From Sulfobacillus benefaciens (GTDB taxonomy: Bacteria > Bacillota > Sulfobacillia > Sulfobacillales > Sulfobacillaceae): a stretch of 55,288 nucleotides of DNA. Below, in pieces: positions 9,763-19,339 of this stretch (its first letter is position 1; each line of letters starts with the position of its first letter). The notes beneath the pieces are model-generated. The model was not told where the DNA came from. It did no database searches and was given only the letters and a program-made list of their open reading frames with translations. The translations under genes were made by a program, and so were the position numbers. The stretch is from contig PXYT01000020.1 of NCBI GenBank assembly GCA_003023725.1, forward strand, positions 1-55,288, given 5' to 3'.

Positions 9763-10463
9763 GACAAAACCCTCTCCAACACTTCGTGGTATGCGTCTTC
9801 GACGCCTCCGAGGTCGCGTCGGAACCGGTCCTTGTCCAACTTCTTCAGTGTCTTTCCATCCCACAGCCTGCACGTGTCCGGGGAGATTTCATCGCCTAAA
9901 ACCAATTGGCCGTGCCTGAGGCCAAATTCCAATTTAAAGTCGACAAGGATTAAGTCTCGCTGCCCAAAGAAGTTTTGTAAAATGGCATTGGCTGTTCCCG
10001 ATTGAGTGCGAAGCTGGTGCAATACATCCGGATCTGCCAGTCCCAGCACCCGAATGTGGTCATCATTCAACAAAGGATCACCCAACTGATCATTCTTAAA
10101 GTAGAGTTCCACCACCGGTTGTTCCAGTACGGTTCCCTCCTTTAATCCAATGCGCTTTTCCAAAGAACCGGCCACCCTGTTGCGGACAACCACCTCCAGA
10201 GGAACCATTTCTAGCCAGTCCACGACCAGATGGCGTGCATCCAACTGCTCTCGGAAATGCGTGGCAATTCCCTGAGATTCTAATACCTGGAACAACCTAG
10301 CCGAGATAGCAGCATTAGCGATCCCTTTGTCGGTAATCTGACCCTTCTTTTCTCCGTTAAACGCGGTGGCGTCATCCTTGAATTCGACAATCACCACACC
10401 CGGTTCATCACTGTGGAAAACTTTTTTCGCCTTGCCCTCATATATCAATTCTCCGGATGTCAT
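9759..10463 (-). CDS. purC: SAICAR synthetase
   Basis: PurC joins CAIR and aspartate with ATP. The start LIYEGKAKKVFHSDEPG and the segments LIVDFKLEFG-like (LILVDFKLEFG) and DEISPDTCRLWD are diagnostic. The length of 234 residues is typical. The ribosome binding site AAGGAGGG lies about 12 bases before the ATG, directly after purB. Confidence 0.97.
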   Translation of the reverse strand: MTSGELIYEGKAKKVFHSDEPGVVIVEFKDDATAFNGEKKGQITDKGIANAAISARLFQVLESQGIATHFREQLDARHLVVDWLEMVPLEVVVRNRVAGSLEKRIGLKEGTVLEQPVVELYFKNDQLGDPLLNDDHIRVLGLADPDVLHQLRTQSGTANAILQNFFGQRDLILVDFKLEFGLRHGQLVLGDEISPDTCRLWDGKTLKKLDKDRFRRDLGGVEDAYHEVLERVLS

Positions 10464-10468
10464 CTCAA

Positions 10469-11785
10469 TTATTCTCCCTCCTTGTCATCCAACAACCCGA
10501 TCCGCCGATAAATGGTGTCAACTTCTTTCAAATAGGGTTCAATGGCGAACAGCGATTGAATCTTCTCTGCTGAGAGATATTGACTGAGATCCGGATCGTG
10601 AAGGATGCGGTCTTTAAAACTTGGGACGGATTCATGCATCGCGGCCATCGCATGAGCCTGCACCCGCTTATACGCCTCTTCCCGAGTCATTCCCGCCTCA
10701 ACGAGAGTTAAAAGTATTTTTTGAGAGAACACCAAGCCGCCGGTTAAGTCAATATTTTCTCTCATTCTCTTGGTATTCACCGTCAGCCCTTGCATAATGC
10801 GGGTCACAATATGGAGCAAGTAATCCGCAAGAGTGGTCGCGTCAGGAAAAATTACGCGTTCAACCGAAGAGTGCGAGATGTCACGCTCGTGCCAAAGGGC
10901 CACGTCCTCCAAAGCTGGGGTCACGTATCCACGCAAAATCCGGGACAATCCCGAAATTTGTTCGGCCATGACGGGATTGCGTTTGTGCGGCATAGCCGAT
11001 GAACCGCGCTGACCCTCCTCGAAAGGCTCGGCCACCTCCCCGACTTCGGTGCGCTGCAGATGCCGAATTTCCGTAGCGATTTTGTCTAGAGTTCCCGCCA
11101 AAATCGCCAAAGAAGAAATAACTTCCGCATGCCGATCGCGTTGTAATACCTGGGTAGACAAAGGAGCCGGCTTCATCCGTAATTTTTGCGCAACGATTTC
11201 TTCAATATCAGGAGGTATATTGGCATAATTACCGACGGCTCCTGAAATTTTTATCACGCTTATCATGTCACGTGCCCGCCCGATGCGGTCGTAATCCCGT
11301 CCCAATTCCAGCCACCATAACGCAAGTTTTAATCCGAAACTGGTTGGTTCGGCATGGATGCCATGAGTTCGGCCCATAATGGGAACCATCTTGTAGCGAA
11401 CGGCCAGTTCACGCACAACCAGCCGTAATTGGATCAGGTCCTCCAAAATAATTTCCAAACTGTCTCGTATGAGGGAAGACAGCGCGGTATCCACAACATC
11501 CGTAGACGTCAGTCCAAAGTGAATATATTTGGCATCTTCCGGACTAACGGTTTCTCCGGCAGCATTAATGAAAGCAATCACGTCATGGTGAAACGTCTTT
11601 TCATAAATGTTTACCCGCTCGGGATCCACCGTGGCTTGTTTCAATCTCTCGGCCACACCTTGCGGAATAACCTTTAAAGATTCCCACGCTTCCACAACGT
11701 AGCGTTCGATATCCAGCCACCGGTTATACCGATTTTGATCGGACCAAAGATTTTCCATCACAGGCCGTGTGTAGCGGCTTATCAC
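10469..11785 (-). CDS. purB: Adenylosuccinate lyase
   Basis: PurB acts twice: it cleaves SAICAR to AICAR and adenylosuccinate to AMP. The fumarase/aspartase signature is GSSAMPHKRNPVMAEQ near residue 260. I choose GTG 11785 (protein V-ISRYTRP, 438 residues), which matches the usual ISRYTRPEM start and follows GAGGAAGGAG. The ATG 33 bases upstream would overlap a PurBox and lacks a binding site. It is the first gene of the pur operon here, because purE and purK are missing. Confidence 0.95.
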   Translation of the reverse strand: MISRYTRPVMENLWSDQNRYNRWLDIERYVVEAWESLKVIPQGVAERLKQATVDPERVNIYEKTFHHDVIAFINAAGETVSPEDAKYIHFGLTSTDVVDTALSSLIRDSLEIILEDLIQLRLVVRELAVRYKMVPIMGRTHGIHAEPTSFGLKLALWWLELGRDYDRIGRARDMISVIKISGAVGNYANIPPDIEEIVAQKLRMKPAPLSTQVLQRDRHAEVISSLAILAGTLDKIATEIRHLQRTEVGEVAEPFEEGQRGSSAMPHKRNPVMAEQISGLSRILRGYVTPALEDVALWHERDISHSSVERVIFPDATTLADYLLHIVTRIMQGLTVNTKRMRENIDLTGGLVFSQKILLTLVEAGMTREEAYKRVQAHAMAAMHESVPSFKDRILHDPDLSQYLSAEKIQSLFAIEPYLKEVDTIYRRIGLLDDKEGE

Positions 11786-11806
11786 TGAATCCGCTCCTTC
11801 CTCATG

Positions 11807-11879
11807 ATTACCGAACATTCAACTTAAATATTATAGAAATTGTTCGGGATTGTCGAGAGTTTACATATCTTCGAACAAT
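11807..11879. promoter_or_regulatory. Three PurBoxes (PurR operator) before purB
   Basis: Three 13-base matches to the Bacillus PurBox AWWWCCGAACWWT lie between guaA and purB. ATTACCGAACATT (11807-11819, plus strand) is a perfect match. ATTGTTCGGGATT (11839-11851) is the reverse orientation with one mismatch. ATCTTCGAACAAT (11867-11879, plus strand) has two mismatches. The last two are inverted and 15 bases apart, close to the paired arrangement that PurR uses. The -10 element falls between boxes one and two, so a bound repressor would cover the promoter. Binding is inferred. Confidence 0.72.
11830..11856 (-). promoter_or_regulatory. Promoter of the pur operon
   Basis: On the minus strand a perfect TATAAT (11835-11830) follows TCGACA (11856-11851) with a short 15-base spacer. 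The start point would be about 35-40 bases before the purB GTG. The sub-optimal spacing and overlap with PurBoxes fit a regulated promoter. Confidence 0.5.
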
Positions 11880-11916
11880 GAAAAAGAGAGCTGGATCCAT
11901 CGCGTCCCGGCCCTCT
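11879..11916 (-). terminator. Weak terminator after guaA
   Basis: On the minus strand AGAGGGC and GCTCTCT pair (one G-U) around an 18-base loop and are followed by TTTTTC. It lies just after the guaA stop and before the pur promoter, so it would separate the two units. The stem is short. Confidence 0.42.
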
Positions 11917-11937
11917 ATTTTCTTAAAAAATCAACCC

Positions 11938-13458
11938 TTACTCCCACTCAATGGTTCCGGGGGGTTTCGACGTCACGTCATAAACGACTCGATTCACCTC
12001 GGCAACTTCACCCACAATGCGACTTGCCATTTTTTCCAGCAAATCGTAGGGTAGGCGCGCCCAGTCGGCTGTCATACCGTCTGAGCTTTCAACAGCACGA
12101 ATCACCACAGGGAACCCATAGGTTCTCTCATCGCCCATGACACCTACCGTCCGAACGTCGACAAGAACGGCAAATGCTTGCCAAACGGATCGTTCAAGAC
12201 CGGCCCGACGAATTTCCTGGCGCACGATCGCGTCGGCTTTCCTCAATATCGCCACCTTCTCTGGTGTCACCGCCCCCATAATCCGCACGGCCAGTCCTGG
12301 ACCCGGAAACGGCTGACGCCACACGATCGTTTCAGGCAATCCCAGGGCTTCGCCTGTCTGCCGCACCTCATCTTTGAACAGCCATCTCAAGGGTTCCACA
12401 ATCTCAAACCCGATATCCTCGGGCAATCCTCCCACGTTATGGTGAGATTTAATGGTACGGGCCGTCTTGCCGCCAGATTCAATGACGTCAGGATAAACCG
12501 TACCTTGAATTAATACATCAACGGGGCCTATGGCCTTTTTTTCCTGTTCGAATGCCCGGATAAATTCCCGTCCAATAATTTTCCGTTTTGTTTCCGGATC
12601 GCTTACCCCCTCCAATGCCCCGAAAAATACATCCTGGCGTCTGACTACGCGGAGATCAAGAAAAGGAAACGCCGCAAGCACCTCTTCAATTTCGCCTTCC
12701 CGCATTAAACCATTGTCGATCAATAAAGCGATAAGCCGCGATCCTATAGCTTTTTGGGCAAGAGCCGCTGCCACGGCCGAATCTACTCCTCCGGAGAGGG
12801 CAATCAATGCCTTCCCTTCTCCAACCTTCTCCCTAATTTGCCTCACCGCGTCCGGAATAAACTGAGCGGGTTTCCAGTTAGGAGGTATGCGCGCAATGTC
12901 ATATAAGAAATTTTGCAGTATCTGAAATCCGGATTCGGTGTGATGCACTTCAGGGTGGTACTGCACCGCCCATAAATTTCGAGCGGGATCAGCCATAGCC
13001 GCAACGGGCGTGGTGTCCGTCGACGACAGGATCTGAAAACCCTCCGGCACCCGTTGAACATGGTCTCCATGACTCATCCAAACCGTGCTCACTTCCGGAA
13101 TGCGGGCAAAAAGCGGTGTGCTTTGAACGACGGTCATCGTCGTTCGGCCATATTCACGGCGTTCGGCCGGTCTCACCGTTCCATGCAGTAAATAAGCCAT
13201 CAGCTGCATTCCGTAACATATGCCCAATGTCGGTACTCCCAAAGACAAAATGGCCGGGTCCATGCCCGGTGCGTCAGTTTCGAACACACTGGCGGGACCT
13301 CCGGAGAGGATGATAGCGGCGGGATCTTTTTGTCTTACGTCCTGGGCGGATATATTGCCCGGCACGACTTCACAAAACACATGAGCTTCACGTACTCTTC
13401 GCGCAATCAGTTGGTTATACTGTGCGCCAAAATCCAATATAAGAACTGTTTCACTCAT
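11938..13458 (-). CDS. guaA: GMP synthase (glutamine-hydrolysing)
   Basis: GuaA converts XMP to GMP. The N-terminal class I amidotransferase domain has the Cys in GICYGMQLM and a His in YHPEVHHTE. The ATP pyrophosphatase domain begins with the PP-loop ALSGGVDSAVAAALA near residue 225, and the dimerisation domain ends KPPGTIEWE as in most homologues. Length 506 is typical. It overlaps the end of hpt by 8 bases, so it belongs to a merR-hpt-guaA unit. Confidence 0.98.
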   Translation of the reverse strand: MSETVLILDFGAQYNQLIARRVREAHVFCEVVPGNISAQDVRQKDPAAIILSGGPASVFETDAPGMDPAILSLGVPTLGICYGMQLMAYLLHGTVRPAERREYGRTTMTVVQSTPLFARIPEVSTVWMSHGDHVQRVPEGFQILSSTDTTPVAAMADPARNLWAVQYHPEVHHTESGFQILQNFLYDIARIPPNWKPAQFIPDAVRQIREKVGEGKALIALSGGVDSAVAAALAQKAIGSRLIALLIDNGLMREGEIEEVLAAFPFLDLRVVRRQDVFFGALEGVSDPETKRKIIGREFIRAFEQEKKAIGPVDVLIQGTVYPDVIESGGKTARTIKSHHNVGGLPEDIGFEIVEPLRWLFKDEVRQTGEALGLPETIVWRQPFPGPGLAVRIMGAVTPEKVAILRKADAIVRQEIRRAGLERSVWQAFAVLVDVRTVGVMGDERTYGFPVVIRAVESSDGMTADWARLPYDLLEKMASRIVGEVAEVNRVVYDVTSKPPGTIEWE

Positions 13459-13996
13459 CGATTGCCCTCACCAGCTTGCAGATATTGGGTAAATTACGGT
13501 ATTTTTCGTCAACGTCCAGGCCATAGCCGACAACAAATTCATCCGGAATTTCAAACCCCTTATAGTGCAAAGGCACAGCCACTTGCCGGCGTCCGGATTT
13601 GTCGAGTAATGAGCAAATTTTTACGCTAAGAGCGCCCCGCGATTTGATGTGTCCGTAAATGTAATTCAACGTCAATCCTGTATCGACGATGTCCTCCACC
13701 ACTAAGACATGATGGCCTTCCAAGCTGTAATCCAAGTCTTTGATGATGCGAACCACGCCCGAAGACTTGGTGGAATTGCCATAGGACGATAAAGCCATGA
13801 AATCGACGGAAATGGGCAAATCAATCGCCCGAATAAGATCGGCTAAAAAGATAAAAGCCCCTTTGAGGATTCCGATCAGAATCAAGGGTTTGTTTTGGTA
13901 GTCCAACGTAATTCGCTTACCAAGCGCGTCAACCCGACCCGCAATTTCCTTCGCAGACAAGAGCACCTCCAGCTCTTCTCTCTGTATTCCCTGCAA
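13451..13996 (-). CDS. hpt: Hypoxanthine phosphoribosyltransferase
   Basis: Hpt salvages hypoxanthine and guanine to IMP and GMP with PRPP. The PRPP-binding loop is VLVVEDIVDTGLT near residue 100, and FVVGYGLDVDEKYRNLP is the C-terminal base-binding region. 181 residues is usual. The gene is three bases after the MerR-type regulator and overlaps guaA, joining salvage with GMP synthesis. Confidence 0.96.
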   Translation of the reverse strand: MQGIQREELEVLLSAKEIAGRVDALGKRITLDYQNKPLILIGILKGAFIFLADLIRAIDLPISVDFMALSSYGNSTKSSGVVRIIKDLDYSLEGHHVLVVEDIVDTGLTLNYIYGHIKSRGALSVKICSLLDKSGRRQVAVPLHYKGFEIPDEFVVGYGLDVDEKYRNLPNICKLVRAIDE

Positions 13997-13999
13997 CCT

Positions 14000-14437
14000 T
14001 TACTGGTCCCCTTTCTTATCTTCGTGACCATTGGCATGGTTACGAGTTAACCGGCGTATAATTTCATGGCGGTTGATTAATGGATAGAGCGAATCCCGGT
14101 GGACTTCGGCTCTTCGGGCAATGAGCTTACCCTGAAAGTAACTTTCCGCATCGCGTTCCACCTCATCATCATAGTCGCGTTCGTAATTCATCAGGTCTTC
14201 CTGCTGTAGCTGGACACGAACCTCTTTTAGGGATACACCGTGATCCAGCAAACTCTTGATATATTTGAGGCGATCAATGTCTGCCTGCGTATACAGACGC
14301 TGATTGCCCTGTGTACGCCGGGGCGATATGAAATGCAACGTCTCATAATACCTTATTCGCCTCTCTGTTAAACCGGTAGCCTCTTTTACCACACCAATGG
14401 AAAACGTAGGCTGATCCGCATGATTGGCGTGTTTCAT
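14000..14437 (-). CDS. MerR family regulator, GlnR/TnrA-like
   Basis: This is a transcription regulator whose N-terminal 75 residues form a MerR-type winged helix. The stretch from FSIGVVKEATGLTERRIRYYE onwards, then ISPRRTQGNQRLY and DIDRLKYIKSLLDHGVSLKEV, resembles GlnR and TnrA of Bacillus. The C-terminal half is a charged helix with no Cys metal site and no clear GlnR feedback tail. I start at ATG 14437, seven bases after AAAGGAG; the frame extends to a TTG 30 bases upstream. No glutamine synthetase is nearby. Its place before hpt and guaA suggests a purine or nitrogen role, which is inference. Confidence 0.82.
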   Translation of the reverse strand: MKHANHADQPTFSIGVVKEATGLTERRIRYYETLHFISPRRTQGNQRLYTQADIDRLKYIKSLLDHGVSLKEVRVQLQQEDLMNYERDYDDEVERDAESYFQGKLIARRAEVHRDSLYPLINRHEIIRRLTRNHANGHEDKKGDQ

Positions 14438-14494
14438 AGCGCAACTCCTTTGTGTGTAACATGGCAACGAACTCTATTAACTCTCCGTCACCAT

Positions 14495-14507
14495 CTTACC
14501 GAACTTT
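14495..14507 (+). promoter_or_regulatory. PurBox upstream of merR-hpt-guaA
   Basis: CTTACCGAACTTT matches the PurBox consensus at 12 of 13 positions and lies about 60 bases upstream of the regulator start. I found no convincing partner box nearby, so it could be a half operator. Confidence 0.5.
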
Positions 14508-14616
14508 GACAGGAAACTAAACAGGATAGGTGAGATTTTGGTAAAAGCCTCCAAGGCTCCTGCCAAATCACCTACCCCTATTCTTGACACAGTTCCAAAC
14601 AACCTATGCTATCTCT

Positions 14617-15108
14617 CTAGGCTTGTTCAAGATGATTGTTGGAGCGATCCTTAAGCAAGCGTTCCAATCGCTCGATCTGTTGATGAGACTGTCCAAGTTT
14701 GTAGGACAACTCCTGCATTTCCCGGGCTTGCCTGTCCACACGCTCCTGACGGTGTCTCATTTCATCAGTTAACACCTCCAGCAGCTGCTTCATCATAGCC
14801 TGCTGTGACTCCATAATCTTCATAAAGGGTTGCCAGTTGGTGTCATTGGGCCCTGAAGAAGACGACGGCAGGCGGGATGATGGGCTCCGCCTTGGACGCA
14901 CAACCTCCCGTCCCGCCTCAAAATCTTGGGCCAAAAGACGAAAAGCCTCGCGATCCGATTCTAAAAGATCCTGCATATCAACAACATAGGGACGTCCGGC
15001 TACGCCTTCCTGCCGTTTGGCCGGCAACCGTCCCTTGCGTATATCCGACCGCAGAACCACTGCCAACTCCGGTGCTGATTCGATAAGTTGGGATAAGGTC
15101 ACTTCCAA
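14617..15108 (-). CDS. Coiled-coil protein with HTH-like N-terminus
   Basis: No family was recognised with confidence. The N-terminal 60 residues contain an excisionase/MerR-like pattern (LRSDIRKGRLPAKRQ, then RPYVVDMQDLL), and residues 60-95 are a Pro/Ser-rich linker. From about 95 to the end is a long charged helix (QQAMMKQLLEVLTDEMRHRQE onward) likely to be a coiled coil. This HTH, linker and coiled-coil order resembles RacA and the DUF3967 group. The start is a TTG at 15108 after AAGGAGG. It is separated from both neighbours, so it is probably transcribed alone. Confidence 0.6.
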   Translation of the reverse strand: MEVTLSQLIESAPELAVVLRSDIRKGRLPAKRQEGVAGRPYVVDMQDLLESDREAFRLLAQDFEAGREVVRPRRSPSSRLPSSSSGPNDTNWQPFMKIMESQQAMMKQLLEVLTDEMRHRQERVDRQAREMQELSYKLGQSHQQIERLERLLKDRSNNHLEQA

Positions 15109-15287
15109 TGAGATAAGCCTCCTTAGACTCTTAGATTCCTGTACTCTGACCCTGGTTTGGTAAAGGTATTATCTAATAGTCAGCTTTCCCCATTTTACTT
15201 ATTTCATTCCATAATCATATCTAACTCTTCGCGCACCGAAACAAACCGCCGTGGAATAACCCCCGCAGGCAAAATCGCACCAGCAAA

Positions 15288-15944
15288 TTAGCGGCCAAAA
15301 CGGGGCTCCTGGCCTTGTAACAAGCGGCGCCAGTTGCTTCGGTGAGCCCAAAACGCCAACATCACGGCGGGAACGCCGAAAAACCAGAAGTCAGTCGTTT
15401 GGCCAAATAACCAAAAACTCACAAGAGCCGCCACCATGGCTGCAAATGATGCCAGGGAAACAATCCGAAACAAGAACACGACCAAGGCAAACCCCAAAGA
15501 TGCGATAGCCGCTGCGGGCCAGAACAGCGCAATCAACACTCCGAGGCCAGTGGCAATTCCTTTTCCCCCCCTGAACTTCATAAACGGCGAGAAAACATGC
15601 CCCAGCATGGCGGCCACGCCTGCTAGCGAAACCCACGCCCCTTGATGAGGCAACAAGTGATATGCCATTGTAATGGCTAACGCGCCTTTTAGGGCATCCA
15701 AGAGCAATACACCCAATCCGACACGGATGCCGAAAGTCCGTGCGACATTGGTAGCTCCAATATTCTTGCTGCCATGTTCACGAATATCTGTCTGAAAACG
15801 CAACCGAGCCATTAAATATCCAAACGGCACTGACCCCACAATAAAAGACGCCAGCAACACCAAAACTGCCTGCAGTGGCGGCACACCATTTCCTCCTCGT
15901 TTGGTTCCGGATGCAGCCCCGTCGGTACGTCGGGAGTTTTTCAC
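15288..15944 (-). CDS. plsY: Glycerol-3-phosphate acyltransferase PlsY
   Basis: PlsY transfers the acyl group from acyl phosphate to glycerol 3-phosphate, the first step of phospholipid synthesis, in the membrane. Family motifs are GSVPFGYLMARL, GSKNIGATNVARTFG and FRGGKGIATGLGVL. About five membrane helices are visible. An N-terminal extension of about 20 polar residues precedes the first helix. The start is GTG after GAGGTTGAGGGG; a later start is possible. Confidence 0.93.
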   Translation of the reverse strand: MKNSRRTDGAASGTKRGGNGVPPLQAVLVLLASFIVGSVPFGYLMARLRFQTDIREHGSKNIGATNVARTFGIRVGLGVLLLDALKGALAITMAYHLLPHQGAWVSLAGVAAMLGHVFSPFMKFRGGKGIATGLGVLIALFWPAAAIASLGFALVVFLFRIVSLASFAAMVAALVSFWLFGQTTDFWFFGVPAVMLAFWAHRSNWRRLLQGQEPRFGR

Positions 15945-16054
15945 CCCCTCAACCTCACGTTCGTTCTTTACCAGGTCCCCGAGTCACACGACAGTCTCGT
16001 TACTTTTCCCCCACCGATGACTCTCCCTCTTTCGTCTATTATTAATGTCGAACA

Positions 16055-16101
16055 CAAAAAAAGAAAGAGGAGAGCGAAAAATCCCTCGGCTCTCCTCTTT
16101 C
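16055..16101 (-). terminator. Terminator of groES-groEL
   Basis: Perfect 13-base arms GAAAGAGGAGAGC and GCTCTCCTCTTTC enclose a 13-base loop, and on the minus strand the stem is followed by TTTTTTTGTG. It lies 16 bases after the groEL stop. This is the strongest intrinsic terminator in the window. Confidence 0.92.
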
Positions 16102-16116
16102 GGCAAGAATGGCCGT

Positions 16117-17772
<1,656 letters not shown>

Positions 17773-17797
17773 TTACCTCCTAGCCGATTCGCTATAG

Positions 17798-18100
17798 TTA
17801 AATGTGAGCCAGAGACGGACTCAGTGTCGCGAACACGTCGTCTTCTTTCAACAGCCAGTAATCGTGGCCCTCGACTCTCACTTTCGTTGCCGATGCGTCA
17901 TTGAACAACACAACGTCTTCCAACTGAATTTCTAAAGGTACTCGGGTGCCGTTGGGCAGCAACCGTCCTGATCCGACCGCCACCACACGTCCCCGCTGCG
18001 GATTGTCCTTCGCAGTGTCGGGCAACACAATCCCCGAAGGCATGGCATCGTCACTTACTGTCTGCACCACAATGTGGTCGCCAAGTGGACGAATTTCCAC
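17798..18100 (-). CDS. groES: Co-chaperonin GroES
   Basis: GroES caps GroEL. The protein is 100 residues, starting V-EIRPLGDHIVVQTV, with the mobile loop region around DAMPSGIVLPDTA and a normal C-terminal barrel. I choose GTG 18100, nine bases after AAGGAGGA. The open frame continues 54 codons upstream but runs through the CIRCE element and promoter, so that part is not coding. Confidence 0.96.
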   Translation of the reverse strand: MEIRPLGDHIVVQTVSDDAMPSGIVLPDTAKDNPQRGRVVAVGSGRLLPNGTRVPLEIQLEDVVLFNDASATKVRVEGHDYWLLKEDDVFATLSPSLAHI

Positions 18101-18144
18101 AGAAGTTCTCCTCCTTGCAACGTGTGATTTATGTTTTATTTTTG

Positions 18145-18171
18145 TTAGCACTCGACATCGGTGAGTGCTAA
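18145..18171. promoter_or_regulatory. CIRCE operator (HrcA site)
   Basis: TTAGCACTC (18145-18153), nine bases, then GAGTGCTAA (18163-18171): a perfect match to the CIRCE consensus. It lies between the promoter and the groES start, where HrcA would repress groES-groEL until heat shock. hrcA itself is not in the window. Confidence 0.97.
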
Positions 18172-18185
18172 CGTACCCATAAAGC

Positions 18186-18214
18186 AGTGTACTCAAAAGC
18201 TTAAGGGGCGTCAA
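18186..18214 (-). promoter_or_regulatory. SigA-type promoter of groES-groEL
   Basis: On the minus strand TTGACG, a 17-base spacer, then TACACT. It lies directly upstream of CIRCE, so the transcript starts just before or at the operator. Confidence 0.8.
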
Positions 18215-18295
18215 ATAATTCCCAGACAAAGATAGTCCCGATATTTGGGCATTTTCCTCCAAATATCATAGAATTTCTCTGGAAAACTATATAAA

Positions 18296-18778
18296 TCACG
18301 AATTTTTGTGTTCTGTCTGTCCGTGTATCAGTGAGAGAGCATGGTCAAGCACGGGCAGCACGACCGGAAGGAGTTCCTGAACCGCCTTTAGCGATCCGGG
18401 AAAGTTGATGATAAGAGTATCATCGGCCTGAGCGCATACGTTTCGGGACAGCATGCCCAGTGGTGTGTGCTTGCGGGATTCCTCCCGCAAGGCCTCGCTC
18501 ATCCCGATTATCTCACGGGTCATCACCCGGCGCGTAGCCTCGGGCATATTGTCTCGGGGCCCCAACCCCGTGCCGCCGGTGGTCAAAATCAGGTCAACGC
18601 CTTGGGCAATCCACGCGCGCAATTGCGCCGCTAAACCGTCCTCGTCGTCCGGAAGGACTTGGTGATCCACGACGGTTCCAAGTGTCCTCACGCTCTCATG
18701 GAGAAAACGGCCTGATGTGTCCTCACGTTTGCCGGCTGCACCTTGATCGCTACTGGTGAGAATCGCTATTTTCCACAT
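18296..18778 (-). CDS. moaB: Molybdenum cofactor protein MoaB/Mog
   Basis: This MogA/MoaB-family protein adenylates molybdopterin before metal insertion. The family signature GGTGLGPRDNMPEATRRV is near residue 68, with the usual C-terminal NFPGSLKAVQELL. I start at ATG 18778 after GGGAGG, giving 160 residues. It overlaps the end of moaC by 29 bases. It may serve the molybdopterin oxidoreductase at 47016-49067. Confidence 0.92.
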   Translation of the reverse strand: MWKIAILTSSDQGAAGKREDTSGRFLHESVRTLGTVVDHQVLPDDEDGLAAQLRAWIAQGVDLILTTGGTGLGPRDNMPEATRRVMTREIIGMSEALREESRKHTPLGMLSRNVCAQADDTLIINFPGSLKAVQELLPVVLPVLDHALSLIHGQTEHKNS

Positions 18779-19259
18779 AGTCTTCGCCCTCCCGGATAAA
18801 ATGGCCCGAACGCCCTCCTGATTTCTCCACAAGATTGATATCACTCAAAACCATGGTTCGATCCATGGCTTTGAGCATGTCATATAGCGTCAATAGACTC
18901 GCAGTAACAGCGGTTAAGGCTTCCATTTCCACCCCCGTGGGAGCGGTTGTGCGGACGTTGGATTCAACCACAAAGCGATCCTGGCCCACCTCGATTCGGA
19001 TTTCCGTTCCCGTCAACGGCAGAGGATGACATAGAGGAATCCAGTCTCCGGTTTTCTTGGCAGCCATAATGCCGGCAACGCGGCTCACTGCCAGAACATC
19101 TCCTTTGGGAACGCGGCCCGACAGCACGGCCTCACAGATTTGCGGGGATGCGCGCAATATCCCGCGCGCCCGTGCCATGCGTTCAGTGGGAGCCTTTTGC
19201 CCCACATCAACCATGTGTACCTCTCCGCGTTCGTTTAAATGATTGGGATAATTGTCCAT
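18750..19259 (-). CDS. moaC: Cyclic pyranopterin monophosphate synthase
   Basis: MoaC acts after the radical-SAM enzyme MoaA to make cyclic pyranopterin monophosphate. It shows KTGDWIPLCHPLPLTG, GVEMEALTAVTAS and a C-terminal EKSGGRSGHF with the catalytic Lys. I choose ATG 19259, eight bases from AGGGAGG; an in-frame GTG nine bases upstream is too close to that site. moaA is not adjacent. Confidence 0.95.
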   Translation of the reverse strand: MDNYPNHLNERGEVHMVDVGQKAPTERMARARGILRASPQICEAVLSGRVPKGDVLAVSRVAGIMAAKKTGDWIPLCHPLPLTGTEIRIEVGQDRFVVESNVRTTAPTGVEMEALTAVTASLLTLYDMLKAMDRTMVLSDINLVEKSGGRSGHFIREGEDYVENSDSHQ

Positions 19260-19339
19260 TGACCACACCTCCCTAACTTTTCTCTCTCAAAAGCCGACCA
19301 CCCTCACCACCACGTCCGCCACCTTTCCCCTTGTATTCT

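Noticed and set aside
9763-9873. Arg-rich N-terminal extension of PurS
   Set aside because: It lies within purC and is absent from PurS proteins; ATGA coupling at 9762 fits better.
11786-11937. Purine riboswitch in front of the pur operon
   Set aside because: I could not find the aptamer core or a strong antiterminator; the PurBoxes explain regulation.
18101-18262. 54-codon N-terminal extension of GroES
   Set aside because: It would translate through the CIRCE element and promoter; the GTG at 18100 has a strong AAGGAGGA.
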